Positions 15,589-22,181 of a stretch of DNA of 22,181 nucleotides are shown here, one piece after another. The stretch is from Thermoplasmata archaeon (GTDB taxonomy: Archaea > Thermoplasmatota > Thermoplasmata > Thermoplasmatales > Thermoplasmataceae). The DNA is taken from contig JAKAYH010000002.1 of the NCBI GenBank assembly GCA_021826835.1, forward strand, positions 1-22,181. Reading direction: 5' to 3'. A model generated the notes under the pieces. It was given only the letters and a program-made list of their open reading frames with translations. It was not told where the DNA came from and did no database searches. Each line of letters starts with the position of its first letter. Within the stretch, counting starts at the first letter, position 1. The position numbers and the translations under genes are program-made.

Positions 15589-17037
15589 ATGAGTAAAGAT
15601 ACAAAAGAAGACTTAATAAAGTCTATAAACGAAACGGAAACAAGCGGTTTTCACTACAAAACTTGGTTGATTTCGGGTCTCGGTTTCTTCACCGACGCAT
15701 ATGACCTGTTCATAATTGGAGTAGTAACGAGCTTACTTGTTTTGGCTGGCTGGGGCAAATTCAGCACATTGGAGACTTCTCTGCTAGATTCCACAGCTCT
15801 TCTATCAGCGGTAATTGGTGCCCTGATATTTGGAAGACTGCTTGATAAGATGGGCAGAAAGGCAATTTATGGGCTTGAACTTATAATTCTGGTAATAGGC
15901 GCATTGGGAAGTGCATTCCTTACACCTGTCAACGGAGTCTATATATTGATAGCGTGGAGATTCATTCTGGGAATAGGGATAGGAGGAGATTATGCAACAA
16001 GCTCAACAATAATGGCAGAATACTCAAATACAGGGAGCAGAGGAAAACTTGTTGGTATGGTTTTTTCTATGCAGTCCCTTGGATTATTGGCCGGCCCTCT
16101 TATATCGCTTGGGTTGATCTTTTCCGGAATCCCACTGGATATTATCTGGAAACTTCTTCTAGCATTCGGTGCAATTCCAGCTTTGGCAGTAGTCTATTAC
16201 AGAAGAAAGATGCCTGAGACCCCAAGATATCTTCTTAGAGTTAAGGGTGATGCAAAGGCTGCCTCAGATAACTGGCAAAAATATACGGGTATATCTACAA
16301 TGGCTGATGCGAGCACAGAAACAGTTAGAGAATCCTGGGTAAGCATCATAAAACAGAAAAGATTTCTTTTGACTCTCCTTGGAACAGCTGGATCATGGTT
16401 CCTGATGGACTGGGCTTTGTATGGTAATTCAATCATGTCAAACTCAATGTTATCCGTTCTGGTGCCTTCCACTGTAACAGGATTAAGTAAACTCATTACT
16501 ACTACAGAATATTCCGCTCTGGTATTTGGGGTCGCAGCTCTTCCAGGTTATTGGTTAGCAACATTTACCATTGACAGGATAGGAAGAAAACCAATTCAGA
16601 TGATAGGGTTTACTGCCATGGCGGTTAGTTTTGGGATTCTAGGCATATTCCATCAACTTCTCTCAGCAACATATGTGAGTGAGTTCTTGGTTGTTTACGG
16701 GTTGAGTTACTTCTTCATTGAGTTTGGACCAAACGTTACTACCTTCATATATCCTCCTGAAGTCTTCCCTACGAAAGTCAGAGGGTTGGGTTCTGGTGCT
16801 TCGGCTGCCGGGGGTAAAACAGGGGCTTTCTTAGGAACCTTCCTAAATGTAATCATCGTTGCATCTTCCATTGGGGAATCAGGGCTATTTTTGATTCTGG
16901 CATTCCTTTCAGTGATGGGTCTGATATTTACAGTAGTACTCCTGCCTGAACCAAAGAGGCTGGATCTGGACGAGATATCAGGTGAAAATAAACTTCTTGA
17001 AGGAGAAGCATCGAGCAGGGGAGTAAAGACAAATTAA
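15589..17037 (+). CDS. MFS transporter, phosphate:H+ symporter (PHS/Pho84-like) family
   Basis: A 482-residue 12-helix major facilitator protein. It carries the marks of the PHS family of phosphate:proton symporters: GFFTDAYDLFIIG (32-44) in helix 1, GIGIGGDYATSSTIMAEYSN (128-147) in helix 4, and WFLMDWALYGNS (270-281) in helix 7, whose acidic residues (Asp36, Asp134, Asp274) match positions lining the phosphate and proton path in Pho84-like proteins. The general MFS motif GRLLDKMGRK is at 82-91, with a second DRIGRKP in the C-terminal half. In acidic habitats the proton gradient would favour this carrier; other organic or inorganic anions are possible substrates. ATG at 15589 is supported by the promoter. 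It is flanked by long non-coding stretches on both sides, so it is a single-gene transcript with a complex upstream region. Confidence 0.88.
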   Translation: MSKDTKEDLIKSINETETSGFHYKTWLISGLGFFTDAYDLFIIGVVTSLLVLAGWGKFSTLETSLLDSTALLSAVIGALIFGRLLDKMGRKAIYGLELIILVIGALGSAFLTPVNGVYILIAWRFILGIGIGGDYATSSTIMAEYSNTGSRGKLVGMVFSMQSLGLLAGPLISLGLIFSGIPLDIIWKLLLAFGAIPALAVVYYRRKMPETPRYLLRVKGDAKAASDNWQKYTGISTMADASTETVRESWVSIIKQKRFLLTLLGTAGSWFLMDWALYGNSIMSNSMLSVLVPSTVTGLSKLITTTEYSALVFGVAALPGYWLATFTIDRIGRKPIQMIGFTAMAVSFGILGIFHQLLSATYVSEFLVVYGLSYFFIEFGPNVTTFIYPPEVFPTKVRGLGSGASAAGGKTGAFLGTFLNVIIVASSIGESGLFLILAFLSVMGLIFTVVLLPEPKRLDLDEISGENKLLEGEASSRGVKTN

Positions 17038-17047
17038 GAAAAACATT

Positions 17048-17061
17048 ATTTTTATATTTTT
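17048..17061 (+). terminator. T-rich terminator after the MFS transporter
   Basis: The T-rich run at 17048-17061 lies directly after the transporter stop, and further T-runs follow at 17091-17098 and 17122-17129. Archaeal termination occurs at such oligo-T stretches without a hairpin, so these probably end the transcript. Confidence 0.45.
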
Positions 17062-17226
17062 AAATTATAAATTTTATTTCAACCAAATCAATTTTTTTAA
17101 AACTTCTTACCTTTAACGATTCTTTTTTTATGCCTGATTAGCTTCAGAACAAAAATGGATGACTGGTCTATCACAGTGGTGCAGAACTAGTTAACCTTGA
17201 TCCGCGAAAATCTGGGTGTTCGATAG

Positions 17227-17239
17227 AATATTATTTTAT
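17227..17239 (+). promoter_or_regulatory. TATA-like box of tmk
   Basis: AATATTATTTTAT is centred about 29-31 nt before the ATG at 17264, giving a start site next to the start codon. The preceding stretch 17130-17215 holds no gene or RNA that I can recognise. Confidence 0.5.
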
Positions 17240-17263
17240 CGTGTTCTTTCTCTCCAATTAATC

Positions 17264-17884
17264 ATGTTTATAGCGATAGAAGGAATAGATGGTTCTGGAA
17301 AGAGCACTTTGGCCGGCTCACTTGAGAAAGTCCTATCTTCTTACAACTACAGGGTCTTTAGCACATATGAGCCAACTGATAAATTTAAGGAAAATCAGGA
17401 ATTCCTGGAGAAGGCAGGTCGGGAAGAGCCTCTTTTGTTGTTATCTCTATTCCTTAAAGACAGAATTGACCATTCGAAGGAAATAGAGGCAAAACTGGAA
17501 GCTGGAAACATTGTCATATGCGATCGCTATTCACTTTCAACATTTGCATATCAATCATCCATGCACAAGAACAATTTTAAAGATGAAATATCATGGATCA
17601 AATGGATGGAAAACGCTCTGGGGATAGTTCATCTTGTACCTGAATTAACAATATATCTTGATCTTGACCCAAAGGAATTTCTGGCCAGAAAGAAGGAAAA
17701 TCGCCAATACGAAATGTTTGAGAATGAAGAATATCTTCGTTCTGTTCATGATGCATACAGAAAAGCCATAGACCATAATATTTTATCAAAAAGTTTCCAT
17801 ATTTGCGATGCTAGATTGCCAAGAAACCAAGTTCTTGAATGTGCATTGGAAGGGATAAGACGCAAAACTAACCTATTGCAGTAA
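17264..17884 (+). CDS. tmk: Thymidylate kinase
   Basis: A 206-residue P-loop kinase that phosphorylates dTMP to dTDP. It has the P-loop GIDGSGKST (7-15), TYEPT (34-38), KDRIDH (65-70), the DRY motif in CDRYSLSTFAYQSS (86-99), and a LID-like basic segment ARKKENRQYEMFE (141-153). The P-loop carries no extra basic residue beyond the standard Lys, and the LID contains Lys and Arg, as in bacterial-like (type II) TMPKs. The frame is open 16 codons upstream to 17216, but the fold begins at MFIAIEGIDG, so ATG 17264 is the start and a box A at about 29 nt agrees. Together with nrdJ at the right end it serves DNA precursor supply, though the two are not in one operon. Confidence 0.94.
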   Translation: MFIAIEGIDGSGKSTLAGSLEKVLSSYNYRVFSTYEPTDKFKENQEFLEKAGREEPLLLLSLFLKDRIDHSKEIEAKLEAGNIVICDRYSLSTFAYQSSMHKNNFKDEISWIKWMENALGIVHLVPELTIYLDLDPKEFLARKKENRQYEMFENEEYLRSVHDAYRKAIDHNILSKSFHICDARLPRNQVLECALEGIRRKTNLLQ

Positions 17885-17898
17885 TTATTGAAGGGTTT

Positions 17899-17974
17899 AA
17901 TTTGTCCGCAGTCATATTCTAAATTATATTCATTAGAGGAGTGGGTCCAGAGAAAACTGTGGGCGGACCAAATT
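17899..17974. other. Inverted repeats in the tmk-CGS intergenic region
   Basis: AATTTGTCCGC (17899-17909) is complementary to GCGGACCAAATT (17963-17974) apart from one extra C, giving an 11-bp stem around a loop of 53 nt. A second possible stem, GGTCC (17944-17948) with GGACC (17965-17969), uses part of the same right arm, so the two cannot form together. The stem cannot be extended into a tRNA cloverleaf. It could be a structured RNA, a terminator region or an operator; it lies before a TATA-like box at about 18016-18028 of the next gene. Confidence 0.35.
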
Positions 17975-18067
17975 GACCAGTTTCGTAAAACCAAAAAATT
18001 TATTCATTTAGGGCAGGTTATAATTATTTTCTAGAAAGGGTTATTCATCTGCAAGAAATTCAATTCT

Positions 18068-19243
18068 ATGGCAGATCAGAAAGGGGGAATTAACACAAGG
18101 GCGGTTTCAGCAGGGGAACTTAAAATAAAGGAATTTGGGAACGTTGTTACCCCAATTTTTCAAAATGCCACTTTTATATACCCGAATTATGAAAGTGGAG
18201 CCATAAGTGATCCATCCACGGGCAAACCCTACATCTATACAAGATGGGGAAATCCTACTGTCAACTCTCTGGAGCAGAAATACGCAGCCATTGAAGATTC
18301 AAAATTTGGCATATCATTTTCATCTGGTATGTCTGCCATATCATGTCTGGCGATGTCAATACTGAAGAGGGGAATGAAGCTGCTTTCAGCTTCTGAGCTC
18401 TATGGACAGACATATTCTTACTTTCTCAATAAGCTGAGAGAAAATGGAATCGAAGTGACATTTATGGATACTAATGATCTCAATGAAGGTTCTTTTAAAG
18501 CTTCTGAATACGACATGATTTATGCTGAATCTATTACAAATCCAACTGATATGGTCACGGATATTGGACTCATAGGAGAGTTATGTAATGGTACTGAGAC
18601 TAAATTGGCAATTGATGCAACCTTTGCATCTCCAGTAAATCAAAACCCACTTGAACTGGGGGCGAATTACGTTGTTCACAGCGGGACTAAATACCTTTCC
18701 GGGCATTCGGACGCTATATGCGGGTTTCTGGGAACAGATGAAGATCCAAGTGCAATATATGATATGAGGAAGAATCTTGGACCGGTGCTTGATCCAACAC
18801 AGGCATACAGCATAGCCAGAGGGATGAAGACTATCGGCCTGAGGGTTGGAAGACAAAATGAAAACGCAATGAAAATTTCAAAATTTCTCATGGAAAATGA
18901 CAAGGTTGAGAGTGTTTTTTATCCCGGACTTGAGTCTAGTCCTTACCATAAAATTGCGAAGAAAAATCTGAGGGGCTATGGGGGAATGCTATCCTTTGAG
19001 ATTAAAGGAGGCGTCGATCAGGCAAGAAAGTTTCTGGGAAAGCTGAAATATATATCTCCTGCTCCAAGTCTAGGTGGAGTAGAGTCACTTGCAACTCTTC
19101 CAATAGATACCTCCCATTCTTCCATGTCAAAGGCCCAAAGGGAAAAAATTGGAATTAAAGACGGACTCGTAAGGTTTTCATGTGGAATAGAAGATGCAGA
19201 AGATCTCATAGAGGATATGAAAAACGCCCTTGATTTTCTATGA
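18068..19243 (+). CDS. Cystathionine gamma-synthase / gamma-lyase family PLP enzyme
   Basis: A 391-residue PLP enzyme of the Cys/Met metabolism family, homotetrameric in relatives, acting in methionine and cysteine synthesis or breakdown. Marks are Tyr57-Arg59 in YTRWGNPT, SSGMSA (85-90), Tyr112 in ELYGQTYS, Asp183 in IDATFASP, the PLP-binding Lys208 in HSGTKYLSGHSD, and Arg369 in LVRFSCGIED, which holds the substrate carboxylate. Length and order match cystathionine gamma-synthase, gamma-lyase, methionine gamma-lyase and O-acetylhomoserine sulfhydrylase, which cannot be separated by sequence here. The ATG at 18068 is used. An AT-rich box near 18016-18028 would give a leader of about 20 nt, unlike the leaderless genes around it. 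No other methionine gene is adjacent. Confidence 0.92.
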   Translation: MADQKGGINTRAVSAGELKIKEFGNVVTPIFQNATFIYPNYESGAISDPSTGKPYIYTRWGNPTVNSLEQKYAAIEDSKFGISFSSGMSAISCLAMSILKRGMKLLSASELYGQTYSYFLNKLRENGIEVTFMDTNDLNEGSFKASEYDMIYAESITNPTDMVTDIGLIGELCNGTETKLAIDATFASPVNQNPLELGANYVVHSGTKYLSGHSDAICGFLGTDEDPSAIYDMRKNLGPVLDPTQAYSIARGMKTIGLRVGRQNENAMKISKFLMENDKVESVFYPGLESSPYHKIAKKNLRGYGGMLSFEIKGGVDQARKFLGKLKYISPAPSLGGVESLATLPIDTSHSSMSKAQREKIGIKDGLVRFSCGIEDAEDLIEDMKNALDFL

Positions 19244-19261
19244 TAAAAAATAAATCGATCA

Positions 19262-19270
19262 TAAAAAAGA
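19262..19270 (-). terminator. Oligo-T terminator after tRNA-Leu
   Basis: On the minus strand TCTTTTTTA follows the tRNA discriminator base directly. A run of six T is a typical archaeal terminator. The same bases show that CCA is not encoded and must be added by CCA transferase. Confidence 0.6.
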
Positions 19271-19355
19271 TGCAGGGGACGGGATTTGAACCCGCGTATC
19301 CCTACGGAACCAGACCCTCAATCTGGCGCCTTTGACCAATCTCGACAACCCCTGC
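19271..19355 (-). tRNA. tRNA-Leu (anticodon GAG)
   Basis: An 85-nt leucine tRNA. The acceptor stem is GCAGGGG with CCCCTGC plus discriminator A. The anticodon stem CCAGA/TCTGG holds the loop TTGAGGG, so the anticodon is GAG (bases 19319-19317), reading CUC and CUU. A long variable arm (TTCCGTAGGGATAC region) makes it a class II tRNA, as expected for Leu. The T arm is GCGGG-TTCAAAT-CCCGT. There is no intron at 37/38. It sits head-on to the cystathionine gamma-synthase-family gene, 27 bp apart. Confidence 0.96.
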
Positions 19356-19378
19356 TTGTAAGGTCGTCATTGCCCATT

Positions 19379-19390
19379 ACATAATTAATT
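19379..19390 (-). promoter_or_regulatory. TATA-like box of tRNA-Leu
   Basis: On the minus strand an AATTAATTATGT-like box is centred about 30 nt before the mature 5' end at 19355, which fits a short leader trimmed by RNase P. The rest of the 246-bp gap to 19601 holds nothing I recognise. Confidence 0.45.
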
Positions 19391-19601
19391 TTCTCACATG
19401 ATGATTAAGTCTCAATAATTGGAAACCTTACTTTTGAAGTACCTATTTTATGAGGAATTATGGAATATTGAGATTTCTGCAGATTTAACATACATAGCAT
19501 TCATGAGCATAGATCTGAAAATGGTAATTGAATCGTTTCAGTGAAGGTAAACAAAGGTTAATGAGAATCATAAAGCGACTCATGAGAAAGTCAGATTGCC
19601 T

Positions 19602-20093
19602 TTACAATATGCCAAAATATACTATGAATAGAAGAGCGCCAATAAAAATAATTATGACCATGAGCAGGGCAACTTTTGTTTTTCCTATAAGAAATGAAAC
19701 AAATGTGCCAAAAAATCCAACTATAATAAACGGTCCACCTATTGCGGAAGCTATGGTCTTTGGAATACCGAGATTAGATGAATTTACGAAACTTGCATAA
19801 ATTATAAAAGTAACAAGTGCTGACATGATCGTTAAAGATATGAGGAAAAACACACTACCAAGAAAACTTTCTTTCTCGGCATCATCAATCTCAAGTTTAG
19901 GGTTAAACTCTTCATCCCCTTCTTTCTTTAACCTTAACTCCTCTATTGAACGCCATGGGATAAAATATTTTTCATCTCCCTTTTTTAGAAGTATTCCGTT
20001 ATCGCTAAAGCTGTCTAGGATCCCTATCTTAATGATTCCAAGACTGTTCAATTCAACAGTTATTTCTTTATCAACTAATTCTTCTAGTGTCAA
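19602..20093 (-). CDS. Membrane protein with N-terminal Sm-like/beta-barrel-like domain
   Basis: A 163-residue protein with a cytosolic N-terminal part and three hydrophobic segments (about 79-101, 113-136, 140-162). Residues 1-56 (LEELVDKEITVELNSLG, then IKIGILDSFSDNGILLKKGD and YFIPWRSIEELRL) have the strand pattern and the variable-hydrophobic spacing of small Sm-like or PRC-like barrels, but without a clear RNA-binding signature, so this is only a fold impression. Residues 57-78 are acidic and probably a linker. TTG at 20093 is the start, with no better ATG near. The box TTTAAATATAT (20106-20116, minus) is about 18 nt away, so the leader is short or absent and the start is less certain than others. 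It follows the nrdJ-coupled gene by 26 bp on the same strand. I do not recognise a function. Confidence 0.6.
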   Translation of the reverse strand: MTLEELVDKEITVELNSLGIIKIGILDSFSDNGILLKKGDEKYFIPWRSIEELRLKKEGDEEFNPKLEIDDAEKESFLGSVFFLISLTIMSALVTFIIYASFVNSSNLGIPKTIASAIGGPFIIVGFFGTFVSFLIGKTKVALLMVIIIFIGALLFIVYFGIL

Positions 20094-20119
20094 TGCCTTA
20101 AATAGATATATTTAAAGAG

Positions 20120-20431
20120 TTAATTTATTTTACTGAGTAAATTTATAGCTATTTTTCTTATCTCAACGAAAAAGTCACTATAGTACGCATCTTCAAACCT
20201 GTTAAAATCTATCTTTGCAATTGGAAAATTTTCTAAAACTTCCTTTTCCAGCATATCAAGAAACTTATCAACATATTTGGGCTTTAAAAAAACTCCTGAC
20301 TCCAGAAATCTATTATCCCTAGCCAAAGAATAGCTGAGAATATGCCGCAATGGATCCTTTTTAAAAAAGTTTTGAGATTGGGAGAGAAGGATTCTGGATA
20401 AACCCTCCTCTCTAATTTCATCGTCTCCCAT
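20120..20431 (-). CDS. Small unknown protein coupled to nrdJ
   Basis: A 103-residue protein I do not recognise. It begins one base after the nrdJ stop (TGA-T-ATG), which couples its translation to the reductase. The sequence is mostly helical in look: an acidic start (MGDDEIREEG), a basic middle (KKDPLRH at 23-29) and a helix-rich end with LDMLEKEVLENF (58-69). No signal peptide, membrane segment, cysteine pair or metal motif is visible. A longer frame starts at 20470 inside nrdJ, but ATG 20431 is preferred. The close link to a B12-dependent ribonucleotide reductase suggests a helper or regulator of that enzyme, which is an inference. Confidence 0.6.
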   Translation of the reverse strand: MGDDEIREEGLSRILLSQSQNFFKKDPLRHILSYSLARDNRFLESGVFLKPKYVDKFLDMLEKEVLENFPIAKIDFNRFEDAYYSDFFVEIRKIAINLLSKIN

Positions 20432-20432
20432 A

Positions 20433-22181
20433 TCAGAGATCGCACTTTCCGTCAGGACATGCCGGGTCAAACGTTGCTTCCAGTTTTATGAATTCTTCAG
20501 GCAGTGTATCCTCAGAGGGCAACGATTCAAGGGGAATTGGTATTTTTTCTTCTTTTGCAGGCTCTTCAGAACCAACATAGAGAACCTGTTCGCTTTTGCT
20601 GTGATCCCTGTAAACCGTAATTCCCTTGCAATGCAGGTCTTTCGCCATACGGTATGCCTTTGCAATATCTTCCTGGGTTGCGGAAGAAGGAAGATTGATA
20701 GTCTTTGAGACACCGGAATCACAGAATCTCTGGAAGGTTGCCTGCATAAGAACATGCCATTCCGGGTCTATTTCCTGTGCTGTTACAAATATCTTCTTTA
20801 TTTCTTCCGGAAGATTAGTTCCTTTAAGATTTCCAGTCCTTGCAACCTGCTCCATCAACTCCTTTGAATAAAGGTCATAATCATGAAGGGTTTCTTCGAA
20901 GAGAGGGTTCATTTCTATGAGCTGCTGACCATTAAGAACATGGCGCATGAATGCTATGGCAAATATAGGTTCTATGGAGGATGAACAGTTCGCTATTATT
21001 GAAATCGTTCCAGTTGGGGCTATTGTGGTTGTTGTTGAATTCCTCATCTTTCTTCCAATGCTTTCCCAATAGGATCCAGTCCATCCAGGGAAGACCCCTC
21101 TTTCATTGGCCAATCTTTCCGATTCGTCATGGGATTCATTTTGAAGGAATTCCATCACTCTCTCTCCAGTATCAAGTGCTTCTCCACTGTTGTACGCTAT
21201 CTTCAATTTTATTAGCATATCTGCGAAGCCCATATAACCCAATCCGATTTTCCTTGTTTTTCGTGTCATGATCTCGATCTTATCCACAGGAAAATTGTTT
21301 GCATCCACAACATTATCAAGAAATCTCACTGAGAGCTTGATAACCCTACTAAGTTTCTCAAAATTTATTTTACCGTTTTCCACAAACTTTGCGAGATTTA
21401 TTGACCCAAGATTGCAAGATTCATAGGGCATCAGAGGTTGTTCACCGCAAGGGTTTGTAGCTTCAATGTCGCCAAGGTGTTTAACCGTATTTTTTTTGTT
21501 AATCTCATCCAAAAAGATTAAACCTGGATCTGCTGTTTTCCACGCCTGAGCCACGATGGCATCCCAAAGTGCAGATGCCTTCATTCTCCTAACTACTCTT
21601 CCACCGTGAGGGTTCTTCAATTCGATATAGTCGTCCTTATCAAGTTTTTCAAAGAAAACATCATCTAAACCAACTGAAATATTGAAGTTTCTTAACTGGG
21701 AATTTTCGGAATCTTTGCTCATTACAAATTCCATTATATCTGGGTGATCATATCGCAATATTCCCATATTTGCTCCTCTTCTCTTCCCTCCCTGCTTTAT
21801 GACCTCTGTGGTTGTATCAAAAATTTTCATAAACGAAACTGGACCTGAGGCAACTCCCTTCGTTGATCCGACTATATCATCCTTACATCTCAATCTAGAG
21901 AATGCAAAGCCCGTACCACCACCAGATTTGTGTATTTCTGCAGTGTGTTTTACCGCTTCAAAAATTTCCGGAATACTGTCACCAACGGGCAATACGAAGC
22001 AAGCAGAAAGTTGACCCAGTGGTGCACCTGCATTCATAAGAGTTGGGGAATTAGGTACATATTCCAAACTTGTCATCATTTCCTCAAATTCATCAATGGT
22101 CTTAGGAGCTATTGTTCCCTTTGTATACAAGAAATCCAGGAAATCTTCGAATGTTCCTTTTATTCCCTTCTCCACAGAGAG
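20433..22181 (-). CDS. nrdJ: Adenosylcobalamin-dependent ribonucleotide reductase (class II), 5' end outside window
   Basis: The C-terminal 582 residues of the enzyme that reduces ribonucleotides to deoxyribonucleotides using vitamin B12. The frame runs through the window edge, so the start and about 150-300 residues, including any ATP-cone, are missing. Counting from the edge, the visible part contains the redox Cys61 in GQLSACFV, HKSGGGTGFAFSRLR, the radical site Cys245 and Glu247 in NPCGEQPL, and Cys256 in ESCNLGSINL, eleven residues after Cys245 as in Thermotoga NrdJ. NLPSSATQEDI lies near the C-terminal third, and the tail ACPDGKCDL holds the cysteine pair that re-reduces the active site. 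No small subunit gene is needed. The stop overlaps, within one base, the following small gene. B12 supply is implied. Confidence 0.96.
   Translation of the reverse strand, partial: LSVEKGIKGTFEDFLDFLYTKGTIAPKTIDEFEEMMTSLEYVPNSPTLMNAGAPLGQLSACFVLPVGDSIPEIFEAVKHTAEIHKSGGGTGFAFSRLRCKDDIVGSTKGVASGPVSFMKIFDTTTEVIKQGGKRRGANMGILRYDHPDIMEFVMSKDSENSQLRNFNISVGLDDVFFEKLDKDDYIELKNPHGGRVVRRMKASALWDAIVAQAWKTADPGLIFLDEINKKNTVKHLGDIEATNPCGEQPLMPYESCNLGSINLAKFVENGKINFEKLSRVIKLSVRFLDNVVDANNFPVDKIEIMTRKTRKIGLGYMGFADMLIKLKIAYNSGEALDTGERVMEFLQNESHDESERLANERGVFPGWTGSYWESIGRKMRNSTTTTIAPTGTISIIANCSSSIEPIFAIAFMRHVLNGQQLIEMNPLFEETLHDYDLYSKELMEQVARTGNLKGTNLPEEIKKIFVTAQEIDPEWHVLMQATFQRFCDSGVSKTINLPSSATQEDIAKAYRMAKDLHCKGITVYRDHSKSEQVLYVGSEEPAKEEKIPIPLESLPSEDTLPEEFIKLEATFDPACPDGKCDL

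Noticed and set aside
17904..17969. tRNA-like element between tmk and the next gene, with GTCCGC and GCGGAC ends and a nearby CCA
   Set aside because: The acceptor-like stem has only six pairs and there is no T-arm consensus (GTTCRA) or anticodon arm on either strand, so it is not a tRNA.
19398..19518. C/D box guide RNA suggested by ATGATGA at 19398-19404 and CTGA at 19515-19518
   Set aside because: The boxes are about 110 nt apart, with no good internal D' and C' boxes and no terminal stem, unlike archaeal C/D RNAs of 50-65 nt.

Overview
This AT-rich window looks chromosomal and archaeal, most likely from the Thermoplasmatales (Thermoplasma/Ferroplasma/Cuniculiplasma-like acidophiles). The evidence is a Nob1-type PIN/zinc-ribbon nuclease, an archaeal type II methionine aminopeptidase, a long-arm tRNA-Leu without encoded CCA, a citrate synthase of the Thermoplasma kind, a B12-dependent (class II) ribonucleotide reductase and a fused EtfB-EtfA protein. 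Many genes also have a TATA-like box about 24-27 nt before the start codon, which implies leaderless mRNAs. The genus is an inference; no 16S gene is present. I see no transposase, integrase, CRISPR array, phage gene or toxin-antitoxin pair, so this reads as core metabolism and housekeeping rather than a mobile island.

Layout. 1-1157 (minus): N-terminal end of glutamine synthetase (cut by the window edge) and a ZIP-like metal transporter with a perfect palindrome between its TATA box and start codon. 1365-7927 (plus): NnrE/NnrD metabolite repair, a degenerate adenylate-forming enzyme, citrate synthase, Nob1, a cyclase/formamidase-family hydrolase, an FHA protein and a multi-pass membrane protein with a Tyr/Pro tail. 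7940-9976 (minus): a Rieske ferredoxin-like protein followed without gap by fused EtfBA. 10183-10839 (plus): a SufR-like HTH regulator with C-terminal cysteines, divergent from the Rieske gene. 10886-12618 (minus): an SDR oxidoreductase translationally coupled to a QueA-like protein. 12695-19243 (plus): methionine aminopeptidase, a possible 29-codon ORF, a CoA-transferase, a phosphate-type MFS transporter, thymidylate kinase and a cystathionine gamma-synthase-family enzyme. 19271-22181 (minus): tRNA-Leu(GAG), an Sm-like/membrane protein, a small unknown protein coupled to nrdJ, and nrdJ (5' end outside the window).

How the parts may work together. Citrate synthase, the CoA-transferase and Rieske/EtfBA belong to organic-acid and acyl-CoA oxidation by a heterotroph. 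The SufR-like regulator beside the Rieske gene suggests iron-sulfur-responsive control of that electron-transfer pair. NrdJ and Tmk supply DNA precursors. The most interesting points are the metal-transporter operator, the QueA-like protein in an archaeon that is not expected to make queuosine, the adenylate-forming enzyme that has lost its catalytic motifs, the regulator/Rieske/EtfBA cluster, the repeat array before the phosphate transporter, and the small NrdJ-coupled protein. I found no clear new defence or mobile system.
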